A stretch of 64,000 nucleotides of DNA from Enterococcus casseliflavus NBRC 100478 (GCF_001544095.1 NZ_BCPT01000006.1:124001-188000), one strand, 5' to 3'; shown: positions 1 through 12,802, counted from the stretch's first letter. Numbers and translations: made by a program. Notes: generated from the letters alone by a model not told the origin.

Positions 1-1
1 T

Positions 2-1816
2 TTTGATAGTGGGATTCAAATGGCGGTAGCTGCTGACAATGACAGCATTACTAGCTACGAAGATCTTGAGGGCGAAACGGTCGGTGCAAAGGTTGGTACC
101 GAAAGTGCCCGCTTTTTAGAAGAAAATAAAGACCAATATGGCTACGACATCAAACTTTATGATGACGCTACTGGGTTGTATGGCGCTGTACGCAATGGTA
201 CTGTGGCAGCCGCTTTTGATGATTATCCAGTGCTTGGCTATGCCATCAACAACGGCGAACCGATGAAACTTGTCGGCGAACCTGAAAAAGGTGCTTCTTA
301 CGGATTCGCTGTCAGAAAAGGCCAAAATCAAGAACTACTTGAAAAATTCAATGCTGGTTTAGCCAACATGAAAGCTTCTGGCAAATACGACGAAATCGTC
401 AATACTTACATCACAACGTCTGATTCAGATGCAGACACCAGTGAAATGGTGAAAGTCGAACCAAAGAAAGATGTTTACCGAATTGCCAGTGACTCCGCCT
501 TCGCTCCTTTTGAATTCCAAAATGAAGACAATGAGTATGTAGGGATCGATGTTGATTTAATGAATCGGGCGGCAGAATTGCAAGGGTTCAACATTGAATT
601 CAATTTCATCGGTTTTTCAGGAGCTTTGCAAGCCTTGGATGGTAACCAAGCAGATGGGATGATCGCTGGGATGACGATCACTGATGAGCGTCGTCAATCC
701 TACGACTTCTCAGACTCTTACTTTGAAAGCGGCATTCAGATCGCTGTAAAAGAAGGCAATGATCCCATCAATTCCTATGAAGATCTAGATGGACAAACCG
801 TTGGTGCGAAAGTGGGAACAGAAAGTGCAGACTTCTTGATCGCCAACGAAGAAAAATATGGCTATTCGATCAAATATTATGATGCGGCCGATCAATTATA
901 TGCGGCTGTTAACGGCGGACAAATCGATGCCATGATGGATGATTATCCAGTGATCGGTTATGCCATCAGCCAAGGTCAAAAACTAGTGACACCGATTGAA
1001 AAAGAATCTGGCGGTCAGTACGGTTTTGCGGTGAAAAAAGGCCAAAATCCTGAACTGATCCAAATGTTCAATGAAGCATTGAAAGAAATGAAACGGACTG
1101 GCGAGTACGATCAAATCATCAATAAATACATTGAAGATGGCTCTGCCACAGAAAAACGAGTGGATGAATCAACGATCACTGGTTTGATCAGCAACAACTA
1201 TAACGTCTTATTAAAAGGTTTATGGAATACCCTTTTACTAGCATTGATTTCTTTTGCCTTAGCATTAGTGATCGGCATCATTTTTGGACTATTTAGTGTT
1301 GCTCCAATCAAAGCATTGCGGGTTTTTGCAGGGATCTATGTTGATATCATTCGTGGTATTCCTATGATGGTATTGGCTTTCTTCATCTTCTTCGGACTTT
1401 CCGATGCCATTGGTATCACGATTCCCGACTTTGCAGCCGGGGTCATTACATTGACTTTAAATGCCAGTGCCTATATCGCTGAGATCGTCCGTGGCGGGAT
1501 CAATGCGGTGCCAAAAGGTCAGATGGAAGCCTCTCGAAGTTTGGGGATGACCTACACTCGGACAATGCAGAAAATCATTTTACCGCAAGCGATCAAAATC
1601 ATGATTCCATCTTTCGTTAACCAATTCGTTATCTCGTTGAAAGATACAACGATCATCTCGGTTATCGGAGTCGTAGAATTATTGCAAACTGGGAAAATCA
1701 TCGTTGCTCGGACTACGCAAAGTACCTATGTTTACTTGATCATCGCGATTATTTACTTAGTCGTGATCACAGCTTTAACGAAACTTGCAAAAGTTTTAGA
1801 AAAGAAGGTGAAATAG
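2..1816 (+). CDS. glnP: Glutamine/glutamate ABC transporter, substrate-binding and permease fusion, 5' truncated
   Basis: The reading frame is open to the first base of the window, so the ATG at 20 is internal and the N-terminus lies outside. What remains is the end of one periplasmic-type binding domain (to about nt 440), a complete second binding domain (about nt 460-1140) repeating the same motifs ([19 protein letters not shown]), and a membrane permease domain from about nt 1180. The permease carries the EAA-type loop [10 protein letters not shown] near nt 1530. Tandem binding domains fused to the permease are the hallmark of GlnP of lactic acid bacteria, which imports glutamine and glutamate. 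The stop lies one base before glnQ, so the two are translationally coupled. Substrate choice is inferred from the family. Confidence 0.93.
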   Translation, partial: FDSGIQMAVAADNDSITSYEDLEGETVGAKVGTESARFLEENKDQYGYDIKLYDDATGLYGAVRNGTVAAAFDDYPVLGYAINNGEPMKLVGEPEKGASYGFAVRKGQNQELLEKFNAGLANMKASGKYDEIVNTYITTSDSDADTSEMVKVEPKKDVYRIASDSAFAPFEFQNEDNEYVGIDVDLMNRAAELQGFNIEFNFIGFSGALQALDGNQADGMIAGMTITDERRQSYDFSDSYFESGIQIAVKEGNDPINSYEDLDGQTVGAKVGTESADFLIANEEKYGYSIKYYDAADQLYAAVNGGQIDAMMDDYPVIGYAISQGQKLVTPIEKESGGQYGFAVKKGQNPELIQMFNEALKEMKRTGEYDQIINKYIEDGSATEKRVDESTITGLISNNYNVLLKGLWNTLLLALISFALALVIGIIFGLFSVAPIKALRVFAGIYVDIIRGIPMMVLAFFIFFGLSDAIGITIPDFAAGVITLTLNASAYIAEIVRGGINAVPKGQMEASRSLGMTYTRTMQKIILPQAIKIMIPSFVNQFVISLKDTTIISVIGVVELLQTGKIIVARTTQSTYVYLIIAIIYLVVITALTKLAKVLEKKVK

Positions 1817-1817
1817 C

Positions 1818-2555
1818 ATGAAAGAAAAAATCTTAGTTGAAAACCTTGTAAAAAAATACGGCGACAATACCGTATTGAACAATATCAATGTTTCAATCGC
1901 TGAAGGAGAAGTCGTTTGTGTGATCGGTCCTTCAGGATCCGGGAAATCGACGTTCTTACGCTGTTTGAACCGCTTAGAAGAACCAACCAGCGGTGATATT
2001 ATCGTTGACGGCGCACATCTGATGGATAAAAACACCAATATCAATGCTGTTCGTCAACATATCGGCATGGTGTTTCAGCATTTCAATCTCTTCCCTCACT
2101 TGTCGGTTTTAGAAAATATCATTTTAGCACCGATGGATCTAAAAAATGCTTCTCGGCAAGAAGCGGAAAAGAACGCAATTCGTTTATTAGAAACGGTCGG
2201 TTTGGCAGATAAAAAAGACATGTACCCTGACAATCTGTCTGGAGGACAAAAACAACGGGTGGCGATCGCTAGAGCTTTAGCAATGAATCCCGATGTGATG
2301 TTGTTCGATGAACCAACCTCCGCACTCGATCCAGAAATGGTTGGCGATGTCCTCAATGTTATGAAGGATTTGGCAAAACAAGGAATGACCATGGTGATCG
2401 TAACTCACGAGATGGGTTTTGCCAAAGAAGTAGCAAACCGTGTGATGTTTATTGACGGCGGGAACTTCTTGGAAGACGGTACACCTGAGCAAATCTTTAC
2501 CAATCCTAAGCATGAGCGTACCAAAGACTTCTTAGACAAAGTATTGAATATTTAA
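1818..2555 (+). CDS. glnQ: Glutamine ABC transporter ATP-binding protein
   Basis: A 245-residue polar amino acid ABC ATPase. Walker A is GPSGSGKST (residues 37-45), the signature LSGGQ lies near residue 140, Walker B is VMLFDEPT near 160, and the switch histidine is in VTHEMGF. Length and motifs fit the GlnQ/HisP family. It follows glnP with a single base between stop and start, so the two proteins form the complete GlnPQ importer that energises glutamine/glutamate uptake at the cytoplasmic membrane. A strong terminator follows directly, closing the operon. Confidence 0.95.
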   Translation: MKEKILVENLVKKYGDNTVLNNINVSIAEGEVVCVIGPSGSGKSTFLRCLNRLEEPTSGDIIVDGAHLMDKNTNINAVRQHIGMVFQHFNLFPHLSVLENIILAPMDLKNASRQEAEKNAIRLLETVGLADKKDMYPDNLSGGQKQRVAIARALAMNPDVMLFDEPTSALDPEMVGDVLNVMKDLAKQGMTMVIVTHEMGFAKEVANRVMFIDGGNFLEDGTPEQIFTNPKHERTKDFLDKVLNI

Positions 2556-2560
2556 AAAAG

Positions 2561-2603
2561 CCTCTGCAACAGTCCGACGAAGGAACTGTTGCAGAGGTTT
2601 TCT
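2561..2603 (+). terminator. Intrinsic terminator after glnPQ
   Basis: The arms CCTCTGCAACAGT (2561-2573) and ACTGTTGCAGAGG (2585-2597) are perfectly complementary over 13 bp and are followed by TTTTCTTT. An A-run sits on the left side, so it may also stop transcripts coming from the minus-strand gene that ends at 2604. Confidence 0.93.
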
Positions 2604-2843
2604 TTATTGCTTGTTCCGTTTCGTTTCATCTGCGATCCGCTTTTGATTTTCCCCCAAAAACACTTTTGTATCGATGGGGTTTGCTTTGTTCGCCCCGCCG
2701 ATGCCAGTATCAACCATTTTCCCCCAGCCCTTCAACGGCTCTTTCCCCGCTGCACGAAGCTTGGCATTTTTTAACCGTAATGCCTGTTTTTTTTCTTCTT
2801 TTTTCGCTTGATGTTTTGCTTGCCAATCCCTTAAGATCTTCAT
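2604..2843 (-). CDS. Small basic hypothetical protein
   Basis: A 79-residue, strongly basic protein. The N-terminal half is a Lys/Ala/Gln/Glu-rich stretch that looks helical (QAKHQAKKEEKKQALR), followed by a Gly-rich segment (DTGIGGANKANP). A good ribosome-binding site, GGGAGG, lies about 10 nt before the ATG, which argues for a real gene. No domain is recognised and no signal peptide or membrane segment is visible. It stands alone on the minus strand. Function unknown; a nucleic-acid or ribosome association would be guesswork based on charge only. Confidence 0.6.
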   Translation of the reverse strand: MKILRDWQAKHQAKKEEKKQALRLKNAKLRAAGKEPLKGWGKMVDTGIGGANKANPIDTKVFLGENQKRIADETKRNKQ

Positions 2844-3231
2844 TCCCTCTTCCTCCCTTTTCTATTAAAACAATGCCACATTCAAATGCTCGAAAACATT
2901 CCCAACGATCTGTTTGCGTCAAATGCCCTTTGCCACTGAAGCCGTATTTTTTTATCTTGTAGTTGACTATAGTATATCACGTGAATTTTATAATCATCAG
3001 GAATAGAGACTAAATTTTATTAAAACTATGAAATGCAATTTGAAATCGAGTAGTCAGATCAGGAGTGGCATGTTACACTTATTAAACAACACTCCCTCCA
3101 TAACTGCATAAGCTGTATAAATACATTGATTCTTTTGTTTAAACATCGGTCAGAACCCTTCTTATAAAAAACCAACCTTAAAATAACAACAAAAGAAAAA
3201 TGCAGAAAATTACTTTGGAGGCATGCATCGT
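2844..3231. other. Intergenic region, 388 bp
   Basis: AT-rich gap between the small minus-strand gene and the lipoprotein gene. On the plus strand there is TTGACT at 2963-2968 and TATAAT at 2989-2994, but the 20-bp spacer is longer than optimal. No gene, repeat or clear hairpin was found. A minus-strand frame entering the small gene (about 2710-2960) lacks a start with a ribosome-binding site. Confidence 0.4.
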
Positions 3232-3771
3232 ATGAAAACCATCTATTTCTTTCCCTTACTGATTTTCCTTTCCTTATCACTCACAGGCTGTACCCTGATT
3301 GACGAACTCCTGGATGAAACGCGACAAAGCAGTTCGTCATTAGAAACAGCGGTGACTTCTGAATCATTGTCAATGGATTCGGAAGCTAGCAGCTCTTCCT
3401 CTACTGAAAAGCAATCAACGTCTACTACAATTGACATAAGCAGCTCTTCTGACAGCCTTGATCAACAGTCAGTAAGTACCGAAGAATCCACCTCTCACTT
3501 CTCCTATTGCGAGCAATTACAGATTGGATTGCCACGACGTTGGAATAGAACCGTCACCAAAGATTTGCTCCACCAATTGCAAGAAGGAATGTCCTGCGAT
3601 CAAGTATTAGAGATCATGGGTGGACTGCCTTCTTGGCGACTAGCGATTCTAGGCGTGGAATCCAATGCCTGGATCAATCAAGAGGGCGAAGCGATCATCG
3701 TTACCCTTTCCAACCGAACCGTTACTGGCGTTACCTGGCATGATCAATTCTCAGAAACAGAAGTTAAGTAA
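3232..3771 (+). CDS. Lipoprotein with Ser-rich linker and SmpA/BamE-like C-terminal domain
   Basis: The start is set at the ATG at 3232, 10 nt after TTGGAGG; the ATG at 3223 abuts the ribosome-binding site too closely. A signal peptide with a hydrophobic core ends in the lipobox LTGC, so the mature protein is lipid-anchored outside the membrane. A long Ser/Thr/Glu-rich linker follows (about residues 30-90), and then a folded region of about 60 residues with the pattern LQEGMSCDQVLEIMGG, which resembles the small SmpA/OmlA-type domain seen in Gram-positive lipoproteins. The function is unknown. A second membrane-anchored protein follows at 3862, possibly cotranscribed, since there is no terminator between them. 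Confidence 0.75.
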   Translation: MKTIYFFPLLIFLSLSLTGCTLIDELLDETRQSSSSLETAVTSESLSMDSEASSSSSTEKQSTSTTIDISSSSDSLDQQSVSTEESTSHFSYCEQLQIGLPRRWNRTVTKDLLHQLQEGMSCDQVLEIMGGLPSWRLAILGVESNAWINQEGEAIIVTLSNRTVTGVTWHDQFSETEVK

Positions 3772-3861
3772 GTAGTCAGAGGAAATTCGTTTTATTGATC
3801 CTTCCGAATTATATCACCGTAAATTTTTTTCAAATCATTCTATTAGGAGTTGATTCGTCAG

Positions 3862-4617
3862 ATGAAACCGATAAGGTCCTTCAACCAGGTACATATGAAA
3901 ATCAAAAAGCATTGCTTCTTTCTTTTAGGTATTGCTTTTTTGATGATTGGTGCAATAACTTTTTTTATCGAAAACCAGCCATCACCTATTTATGAACAAT
4001 TTCTAACTATCGATTACTTAATTTCCTTACTAGCAGACGATACGACTCCAGAAGCTATTCAAGATCTAGGGCTTGATCTGATCAAACGAAGTGACCGGGT
4101 CAATCAACGCCGAACCGCCATCAATCAAAAGCGGCGGCGTCAAAATGTGATCGTTACCGAAGAAACCTGTAAGGTCTTCTCGCCTGAGCAAGGAGTCATG
4201 GTCGATGAAGTGAGACAGGTGACCACTCGTTTACCTGATTCTAACATTGAATTGTTGTCAATGATGGGTGATGGTAGTGCATTAGAAACGAGACGAGTAC
4301 CAAGGGGCTCGCGTGAGAAGTTAGCCAAAATCAGCTTTGATTTTGACTCCGATAACGCGGGAAATGAACATTTATCTAGAATCACATTGGTTGATGTCCC
4401 AGAATTTTTCGGTATTGATTTCTCACAATTCGGGAAAGAGGATGATATTGAGGAGATCAAAGAGACATTGATCGAACAGTATGGTTTAGATGCTCACATC
4501 AGAGACGTTAGCGCCATTCGGAGACTTTTCTTTATTCATGAAGGATTTGAGTTTTACATTAGTCAAACCTATAATCCAAACGGAGTCGGCATTACTGTCC
4601 AAGCAGTAGAACCATAA
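3862..4617 (+). CDS. Hypothetical single-pass membrane protein
   Basis: About 251 residues from the ATG at 3862 (AGGAG 12 nt upstream; a TTG at 3850 is in frame but abuts the ribosome-binding site). A single membrane segment (LLGIAFLMIGAITFFI) lies near the N-terminus after a few basic residues, so most of the chain is probably extracellular. The rest is polar with no recognised domain; the region SDRVNQRRTAINQKRRRQN is strongly basic. It sits 90 bp after the lipoprotein gene in the same direction and before a bidirectional terminator. Not recognised; a surface or cell-envelope role is inferred only from topology. Confidence 0.65.
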   Translation: MKPIRSFNQVHMKIKKHCFFLLGIAFLMIGAITFFIENQPSPIYEQFLTIDYLISLLADDTTPEAIQDLGLDLIKRSDRVNQRRTAINQKRRRQNVIVTEETCKVFSPEQGVMVDEVRQVTTRLPDSNIELLSMMGDGSALETRRVPRGSREKLAKISFDFDSDNAGNEHLSRITLVDVPEFFGIDFSQFGKEDDIEEIKETLIEQYGLDAHIRDVSAIRRLFFIHEGFEFYISQTYNPNGVGITVQAVEP

Positions 4618-4660
4618 ACAAAAACTATCGAACCCCCGTCTCTTTGCGGGTTTAACAAAA

Positions 4661-4695
4661 AAGGCGTCTGCGAATCCAAACGCAGGCACCTTTTT
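4661..4695. terminator. Bidirectional terminator between membrane protein and luxS
   Basis: Arms GGCGTCTGCG (4663-4672) and CGCAGGCACC (4681-4690) pair with two G-U wobbles. TTTTTC follows on the plus strand and TTTTTT on the minus strand, so it serves both the plus-strand gene ending at 4617 and the luxS operon ending at 4712. Confidence 0.88.
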
Positions 4696-4711
4696 CTACT
4701 TCTATTTTTAT

Positions 4712-5167
4712 TTAGGCAAAAACGGTCGACCAATTGTCACGTTCATCAAGAAATTCTTGCGCTAATTTTTGCGCACCCTCTAAGGTATGGTTCGCCGCCC
4801 AACCGCATTGCACTTCATTGCTGGCAGGTACTTCAGTTGCTTGCAAAACGTCCTTCATGGTTTTTTCTAGGACGGTCAAAATCTCTTCATAATCGTCGTG
4901 ATTCAAGACAGTCAAATAAAAGCCGGTTTGGCAGCCCATTGGTGACCAGTCCACGATATAATCCGCATGATTACGAATCAATTCTGCCGTCAAATGTTCT
5001 AGCGAGTGCAGACTTGCCATATCCATATGCGCTTGGTTCGGCTGCTTCAAACGGACATCATATTTGATAATCGTATCATTCGTTCCTTGCTTTTTATCGG
5101 CAACCCGTACATAAGGTGCTTTGACTTTCGTATGATCCAAATTAAAGCTTTCAACATTCATTTTCAT
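4712..5167 (-). CDS. luxS: S-ribosylhomocysteine lyase, AI-2 synthase
   Basis: 151 residues, the usual LuxS length. It cleaves S-ribosylhomocysteine to homocysteine and DPD, the precursor of autoinducer-2. The metal site is visible: H54 and H58 in the HSLEH motif and C121 in the QCGWAAN segment; the catalytic Cys is C79 in PMGCQTG. The start has GGAGAG 9 nt upstream. It is the last gene of mccA-mccB-yrrT-luxS, only 12 bp after yrrT with no terminator between, so it should be controlled by the cysteine-type leader at 8250. The homocysteine it makes is the substrate for MccA. Confidence 0.97.
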   Translation of the reverse strand: MKMNVESFNLDHTKVKAPYVRVADKKQGTNDTIIKYDVRLKQPNQAHMDMASLHSLEHLTAELIRNHADYIVDWSPMGCQTGFYLTVLNHDDYEEILTVLEKTMKDVLQATEVPASNEVQCGWAANHTLEGAQKLAQEFLDERDNWSTVFA

Positions 5168-5179
5168 TGTACTTCTCTC

Positions 5180-5826
5180 CTACTCTTTTTGTGCTTCCAC
5201 AAGCCAAACATACTCATTGATCTGCTTAAAACGACTGGTAAACCCATGCTGACGAAAGTATCGTTCGATATCCGCTATAACTGGATAGTACTCTCTTTGC
5301 AGATCAGCGGCTAGTCGCTGGTGACCAGCTTGCCGTGCTTCATCGATTCGTTCCATTTTGTGGGCTAGAGAAAGAAACATCGTATCCCCGAAAAGCACTT
5401 TCCCGCCTTTGGGCAGCATCGCAGCATATTTGCCGATTGCCCGTTGTTTTTCGTCCTCCGTAAGATGATGAAAAACATAGGTAGAAACGATCGTATCAAT
5501 CACATCCGTGATCTCAGGAAAAACCTCCATATCACCATCTACAAAAGTCACTTTAGAAAGACTGGGTTTTGACTTGGCGATTCGCCGCATCTCTGGCGAT
5601 GGCTCGATTGCCAGCACGTTTTTTCCTTGATCAAGCAGAGCTTGTGTTAGATTTCCAGTTCCACTACCAAATTCTACCACAGACTGCCCTGCTTTTTCAG
5701 CTATTTCAGCGAGTAACTGTTCATATTTGAAAAAAACCGCTCGATATTCTTCATCCTTACCTGCAACTGTTTCATCGTACTCAGCTGCCCAGTCAGAAAA
5801 AATTGGAATAAACTCTCTCCCCATCA

Positions 5827-5827
<1 letters not shown>
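5180..5827 (-). CDS. yrrT: YrrT-type SAM-dependent methyltransferase
   Basis: 215 residues with a class I methyltransferase fold: motif I VVEFGSGTGNLT near residues 50-61, the acidic strand-2 motif (LAIEPSPEM) and GDMEVF. It matches the YrrT proteins encoded with mccA/mccB and mtnN in Bacillus, where an AdoMet-consuming methyltransferase is thought to feed the SAM to cysteine route; its substrate is unknown. The start is GTG (5827) or the adjacent ATG (5824), overlapping the mccB stop, so translation is coupled. mtnN (SAH nucleosidase), needed between this step and LuxS, is not in this window. Confidence 0.82.
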
Positions 5828-7927
<2,100 letters not shown>

Positions 7928-8041
7928 CGCTCGACTCCTCGCTCAACTTTGTTTGGCACAACTCGTATGCTTCATGTACTCATTTTCATTTGCAATCATC
8001 AGCCGTCGCCAATGAAAGCGGTAAAAAACAGCAAACAAAAA

Positions 8042-8069
8042 GGGGTACTGACTATTACATCAGTACCCC
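8042..8069 (-). terminator. Intrinsic terminator in the mccA leader (attenuator)
   Basis: On the minus strand GGGGTACTGA (8069-8060) pairs perfectly with TCAGTACCCC (8051-8042) around an 8-nt loop, and TTTTTGTTTG follows. On the plus strand no T-run follows, so it acts only on minus transcripts. It lies after the leader peptide stop and about 115 nt before the mccA ATG, where an attenuator should be. The 5' arm segment GGTACTG (8067-8061) can alternatively pair with the leader segment 8173-8164. Confidence 0.88.
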
Positions 8070-8116
8070 AAAAAAATGTCGTCTTATCCGGATAGAAGTG
8101 AATCACTAAAGAAACT

Positions 8117-8224
8117 TCAGCGATCTTCTGCGACAAAGGAACTAATAATAGGCATGACAAATCGGTATGCTGCTTTTTGCACCATACAACAACAACAGGT
8201 AGTTTGTGTGTTGACGTTTGTCAT
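8117..8224 (-). CDS. Poly-cysteine leader peptide of the mccAB-yrrT-luxS operon
   Basis: A 35-residue open frame starts at ATG 8224-8222 and stops at TGA 8119-8117. AAAGGAGGG lies 9 nt upstream, one of the strongest ribosome-binding sites in the window. Residues 10-13 are four consecutive cysteines (all TGT, 8197-8186), followed by Met-Val-Gln. A hairpin begins on the last Cys codon: arms 8187-8179 and 8173-8165 with an AAAAA loop and one mismatch. The peptide has no recognised domain. Placement between a good promoter and a terminator, ahead of cysteine biosynthesis genes, fits a translated sensor that stalls ribosomes when Cys-tRNA is scarce. Function is inferred; the sequence facts are direct. 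Confidence 0.85.
   Translation of the reverse strand: MTNVNTQTTCCCCMVQKAAYRFVMPIISSFVAEDR
8164..8187 (-). promoter_or_regulatory. Candidate anti-antiterminator/antiterminator hairpin of the Cys leader
   Basis: On the minus strand GTATGGTGC (8187-8179) and GCAGCATAC (8173-8165) pair over 9 bp with one G-G mismatch around an A5 loop. The 3' arm extended to 8164 (GCAGCATACC) can instead pair its TACC and CAG with GGTA and CTG in the terminator 5' arm (8067-8061), leaving a 2-nt bulge. A ribosome stalled on the Cys codons would melt the first hairpin and free the 3' arm. This is the classical attenuation switch, by hand pairing only. Confidence 0.5.
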
Positions 8225-8256
8225 GTCTTGTTCCCTCCTTTAATTTGCTTGTTATC

Positions 8257-8285
8257 AAAATAGCACGACTCTTTTTTATTGTCAA
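8257..8285 (-). promoter_or_regulatory. Promoter of the mccAB-yrrT-luxS operon
   Basis: On the minus strand: TTGACA (8285-8280), exactly 17 bp, then TATTTT (8262-8257). Initiation near 8250 gives a leader of about 320 nt that holds the leader peptide and terminator. Confidence 0.85.
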
Positions 8286-8336
8286 ACGTTTTTTGAAATC
8301 ACCGAGCACACATTGATGATCTTTAATAAAATAACA

Positions 8337-9437
8337 TCATAGAGGATAGTAAGCACTCACATAGGCATCCACGGCTTTGATCGCTGCTGCAACATCTTCT
8401 GCAGAAACCGGAAATGGCATATTGTGGATCGTTTCCCCTTCGATGGTTGCTTGCTCGCCAATTTTTAATAGGTCTGCATCGCTGGCTTCCGCAAGATGCA
8501 TGTCGGATAATGTCGTCGGTAATTCTAATGCTTGATACAATTCTATATATTGGTCGAGCTCTTCAGGATCTGCATTTTCCAGCATCAATTGAGTGAGTGT
8601 TCCGTAAGCAACCTTCTCACCATGGGTCAGATCATGAACGTCTCCTTCAAGGGCTGTCAAGCCATTATGAATCGCATGAGCTGCTGCCAGACCTGCACTT
8701 TCAAAGCCTAATCCACTAAGCAAAGTATTTGCTTCCACGATTTGTTCAAAAGCTTCGGTAACGACTTGTTTTTTATTCGCTTGATAGGCTTTTAAGGCAT
8801 TCTCAAAAAGGATCTCTTCGCATTTTTCAGCGATCGCCATGCTGGCAATTGGTTGCACCCCGCCGACCATATTTTTACTATGGCTTCGAGCAACAGCACG
8901 TGCCTCGACATAGGTTGCGAGTGCATCCGCAATACCAGCGGCTAGCAATTTGGCAGGCGCTTTGGCAATCACAGCGGTATCCACTAAGACAAGTTCAGGA
9001 TTTTTGTTATAAAAACGATACTTTTCAAAACGACCTTCATCAGTATAAATAACAGAAAGTGCCGAAGTTGGTGCATCAGTGGAGGCAATCGTTGGCAAAA
9101 CAGCAATCGGTATTTTCAATTCATCCGCAACAGCTTTCCCAGTATCGATGGCTTTCCCACCACCTAATGCGGCAATCACTTCGATTGATTCACTTTTAGC
9201 TTTAGAGACGATACGATCGATTTCATTTGCAGAAGCTTCTCCACCAAAAATTTCTTTTACCGGTTCTAACTCGGCTGCTTTCAGATTCTCAAATAGTTCT
9301 TCACCGGCAATTTTCCAAACAGTTTCATCGGTCAAAAGAAGCACTTTCTTTCCTAAATCTTTGATATGGGATAACCCATGCTTCAAGACCCCTTTTCCTT
9401 GAACGTATCGTGACGGACTCGCAAATATTCTTTCCAT
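8337..9437 (-). CDS. gldA: Glycerol dehydrogenase
   Basis: 366 residues, an iron/zinc-type alcohol dehydrogenase that oxidises glycerol to dihydroxyacetone with NAD. The start is the ATG at 9437 with AAAGGAGGAG upstream, not the longer frame, which runs through the promoter. Motifs: the NAD-binding GGGKAIDTGKAV and the metal ligands Asp in GIADALATY, His in AAHAIHNGL and His in HDLTHGEK. Normal family length. No dihydroxyacetone kinase gene is adjacent, so it stands as a single-gene unit. A candidate cre site overlaps its promoter, consistent with glucose repression. Confidence 0.94.
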   Translation of the reverse strand: MERIFASPSRYVQGKGVLKHGLSHIKDLGKKVLLLTDETVWKIAGEELFENLKAAELEPVKEIFGGEASANEIDRIVSKAKSESIEVIAALGGGKAIDTGKAVADELKIPIAVLPTIASTDAPTSALSVIYTDEGRFEKYRFYNKNPELVLVDTAVIAKAPAKLLAAGIADALATYVEARAVARSHSKNMVGGVQPIASMAIAEKCEEILFENALKAYQANKKQVVTEAFEQIVEANTLLSGLGFESAGLAAAHAIHNGLTALEGDVHDLTHGEKVAYGTLTQLMLENADPEELDQYIELYQALELPTTLSDMHLAEASDADLLKIGEQATIEGETIHNMPFPVSAEDVAAAIKAVDAYVSAYYPL

Positions 9438-9467
9438 TGTATCTCCTCCTTTAATTGGTCTACTTTT

Positions 9468-9496
9468 ATTGTGACACACTAAGCAAGCGATTTCAA
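9468..9496 (-). promoter_or_regulatory. gldA promoter with candidate cre (CcpA) site
   Basis: On the minus strand: TTGAAA (9496-9491), 17 bp, then CACAAT (9473-9468). TGAAATCGCTTGCT (9495-9482) matches the degenerate cre pattern at 12 of 14 positions and overlaps the -35 box. Confidence 0.5.
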
Positions 9497-9569
9497 AGGA
9501 AAAGAAAAAAAGATGGCCAAGAAGATTCGATTCTTGCCCATACTGCACATTTATAGCCATACAAACACT

Positions 9570-9606
9570 CATGCCCTTATAAAACGGATGGTTTTATAAG
9601 GGCATG
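9570..9606 (-). terminator. Terminator at the end of the dnaK/dnaJ operon
   Basis: A perfect 16-bp inverted repeat, CATGCCCTTATAAAAC (9570-9585) and GTTTTATAAGGGCATG (9591-9606), with a 5-nt loop, lies 20 bp past the dnaJ stop. The T-tract after it on the minus strand is weak; a T-run follows on the plus side. Confidence 0.7.
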
Positions 9607-9624
9607 AGTTGGATTTTTTCATGG

Positions 9625-10794
9625 TTATTTCTTTTTCCCACCAAAAGCATCTTTCATTTTATCAAAAAATCCTTCTGGTTGTTGTTCGTTCGTTTCATGG
9701 CCACTGGCTTTTGCATAAGCCCGCAATGCCTCTTTTTGTTCCTCATTTAAGTTTTTAGGTGTGATCAGCTTCACTTTGACCTGTTGATCGCCATTGCCGC
9801 CTCCCCGTAAGCGAGGGGCTCCCTTACCGCGTAAGCGGAAGTTTGTGCCTGTTTGCGTACCAGCTGGAATTTTTAATTTCACATTCCCATGAACCGTTGG
9901 TACATTGACTTCGTCGCCTAAAGCAGCTTGGACAAAGTTTAACGGCAGTTCGTAATAAATTTCCGACCCATCACGGTCAAAAATATCACTTTCTTCCACT
10001 CGGAAAACAACGTACAGATCACCATAAGGACCACCATTGGTGCCAGCTTCTCCTTGACCAGACAAGCGCATTTGTTGTCCATCTTCGACACCTGCAGGTA
10101 CGTTGACTTTCACACTGTGTTTTTTCTTTTCATGGCCAGTACCATGACATGTTGTACATGGTTCTTTGATTTCTTTCCCAGTTCCATGACAAACATCACA
10201 GGTTTGACGGCTCATCACACGACCAAGCGGTGTTTGACGTTCAACATTGATGGTACCTGCACCATGACATTTATGACAGGTTTCTGGTGAAGTACCTGGT
10301 TTTGCCCCGTTCCCACCGCAGGTATGACAGGTTTCTTCACGATTGTATTGAACAGTTTTTTCCACTCCGAAAATCGCTTCTTCAAAGGAAAGATCAACCG
10401 CATATTGCAAGTCCGCTCCTTGTCGAGGTGCATTAGGATTGGCTGCTCTGCCGCCTCCACCACCGAAAAACGATTCGAAAATGTCTTCAAATCCACCAAA
10501 ACCGCCACCGGAGAATCCGCCACTGTTAAAGCCGCCGAATCCACCGCCATAACCGCCTCCGTAGTTCGGATCGGTACCAGCATGACCATACTGGTCATAA
10601 GCAGCTCTTTTTTGGGAATCACTTAATATTTCATAGGCCTCAGAAATCTCTTTAAACTTTGCTTCTGCATCAGGTTCTTTATTGATGTCTGGATGATATT
10701 GTTTTGAAAGCTTACGATAAGCTTTTTTGATTTCGTCATCCGAAGCCCCTTTTTGTAGACCTAAGACCTCATAATAATCTCTTTTGTCTGCCAT
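9625..10794 (-). CDS. dnaJ: Chaperone DnaJ (Hsp40)
   Basis: 389 residues. The J domain (1-70) has HPD in QYHPDIN, followed by a long Gly/Phe-rich linker (about 75-125). Four zinc-binding CxxCxGxG repeats ([32 protein letters not shown]) span about 145-215, followed by the C-terminal substrate-binding domain. It stimulates the DnaK ATPase and delivers unfolded clients. GGAGGG precedes the ATG. It is the last gene of the heat-shock operon but is separated from dnaK by a terminator and a possible promoter (TGCTAAAAT near 10830). Confidence 0.97.
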   Translation of the reverse strand: MADKRDYYEVLGLQKGASDDEIKKAYRKLSKQYHPDINKEPDAEAKFKEISEAYEILSDSQKRAAYDQYGHAGTDPNYGGGYGGGFGGFNSGGFSGGGFGGFEDIFESFFGGGGGRAANPNAPRQGADLQYAVDLSFEEAIFGVEKTVQYNREETCHTCGGNGAKPGTSPETCHKCHGAGTINVERQTPLGRVMSRQTCDVCHGTGKEIKEPCTTCHGTGHEKKKHSVKVNVPAGVEDGQQMRLSGQGEAGTNGGPYGDLYVVFRVEESDIFDRDGSEIYYELPLNFVQAALGDEVNVPTVHGNVKLKIPAGTQTGTNFRLRGKGAPRLRGGGNGDQQVKVKLITPKNLNEEQKEALRAYAKASGHETNEQQPEGFFDKMKDAFGGKKK

Positions 10795-10877
10795 TGGCTT
10801 CCCTCCACTATATTCTTGCGTCTCTCGTATTTTAGCATATAATTCGCTCTAGAAAAATACGTTTCGCAAATTCATAA

Positions 10878-10909
10878 GAAAAAGCCAAAGCGGTGACTTT
10901 GGCTTTTTC
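10878..10909 (-). terminator. Terminator between dnaK and dnaJ
   Basis: GAAAAAGCCAAAG (10878-10890) and CTTTGGCTTTTTC (10897-10909) form a perfect 13-bp stem with a 6-nt loop; the U-rich 3' arm on either strand fits an intrinsic terminator. It would lower dnaJ relative to dnaK in the shared transcript. Confidence 0.85.
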
Positions 10910-10920
10910 ACAAACAGCGA

Positions 10921-12774
<1,854 letters not shown>

Positions 12775-12802
12775 TTAAACATCTACTTATAGATAGAAAG
12801 AA

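Noticed and set aside
2710-2960. Minus-strand frame entering the small basic gene, with sequence such as WECFRAFECGIVLIEKGG
   Set aside because: No start codon with a ribosome-binding site, and it overlaps the better supported gene at 2604-2843 in another frame. A gene remnant is possible but not supported.
7928-8250. T-box or SAM riboswitch upstream of mccA
   Set aside because: No T-box motif (AGGGTGGNACCGCG-like) and no S-box core is visible; the leader peptide explains the terminator better.
8337-9572. Longer gldA frame starting at 9572
   Set aside because: It would run through the promoter and the strong ribosome-binding site at 9445; GldA family length fits the ATG at 9437.
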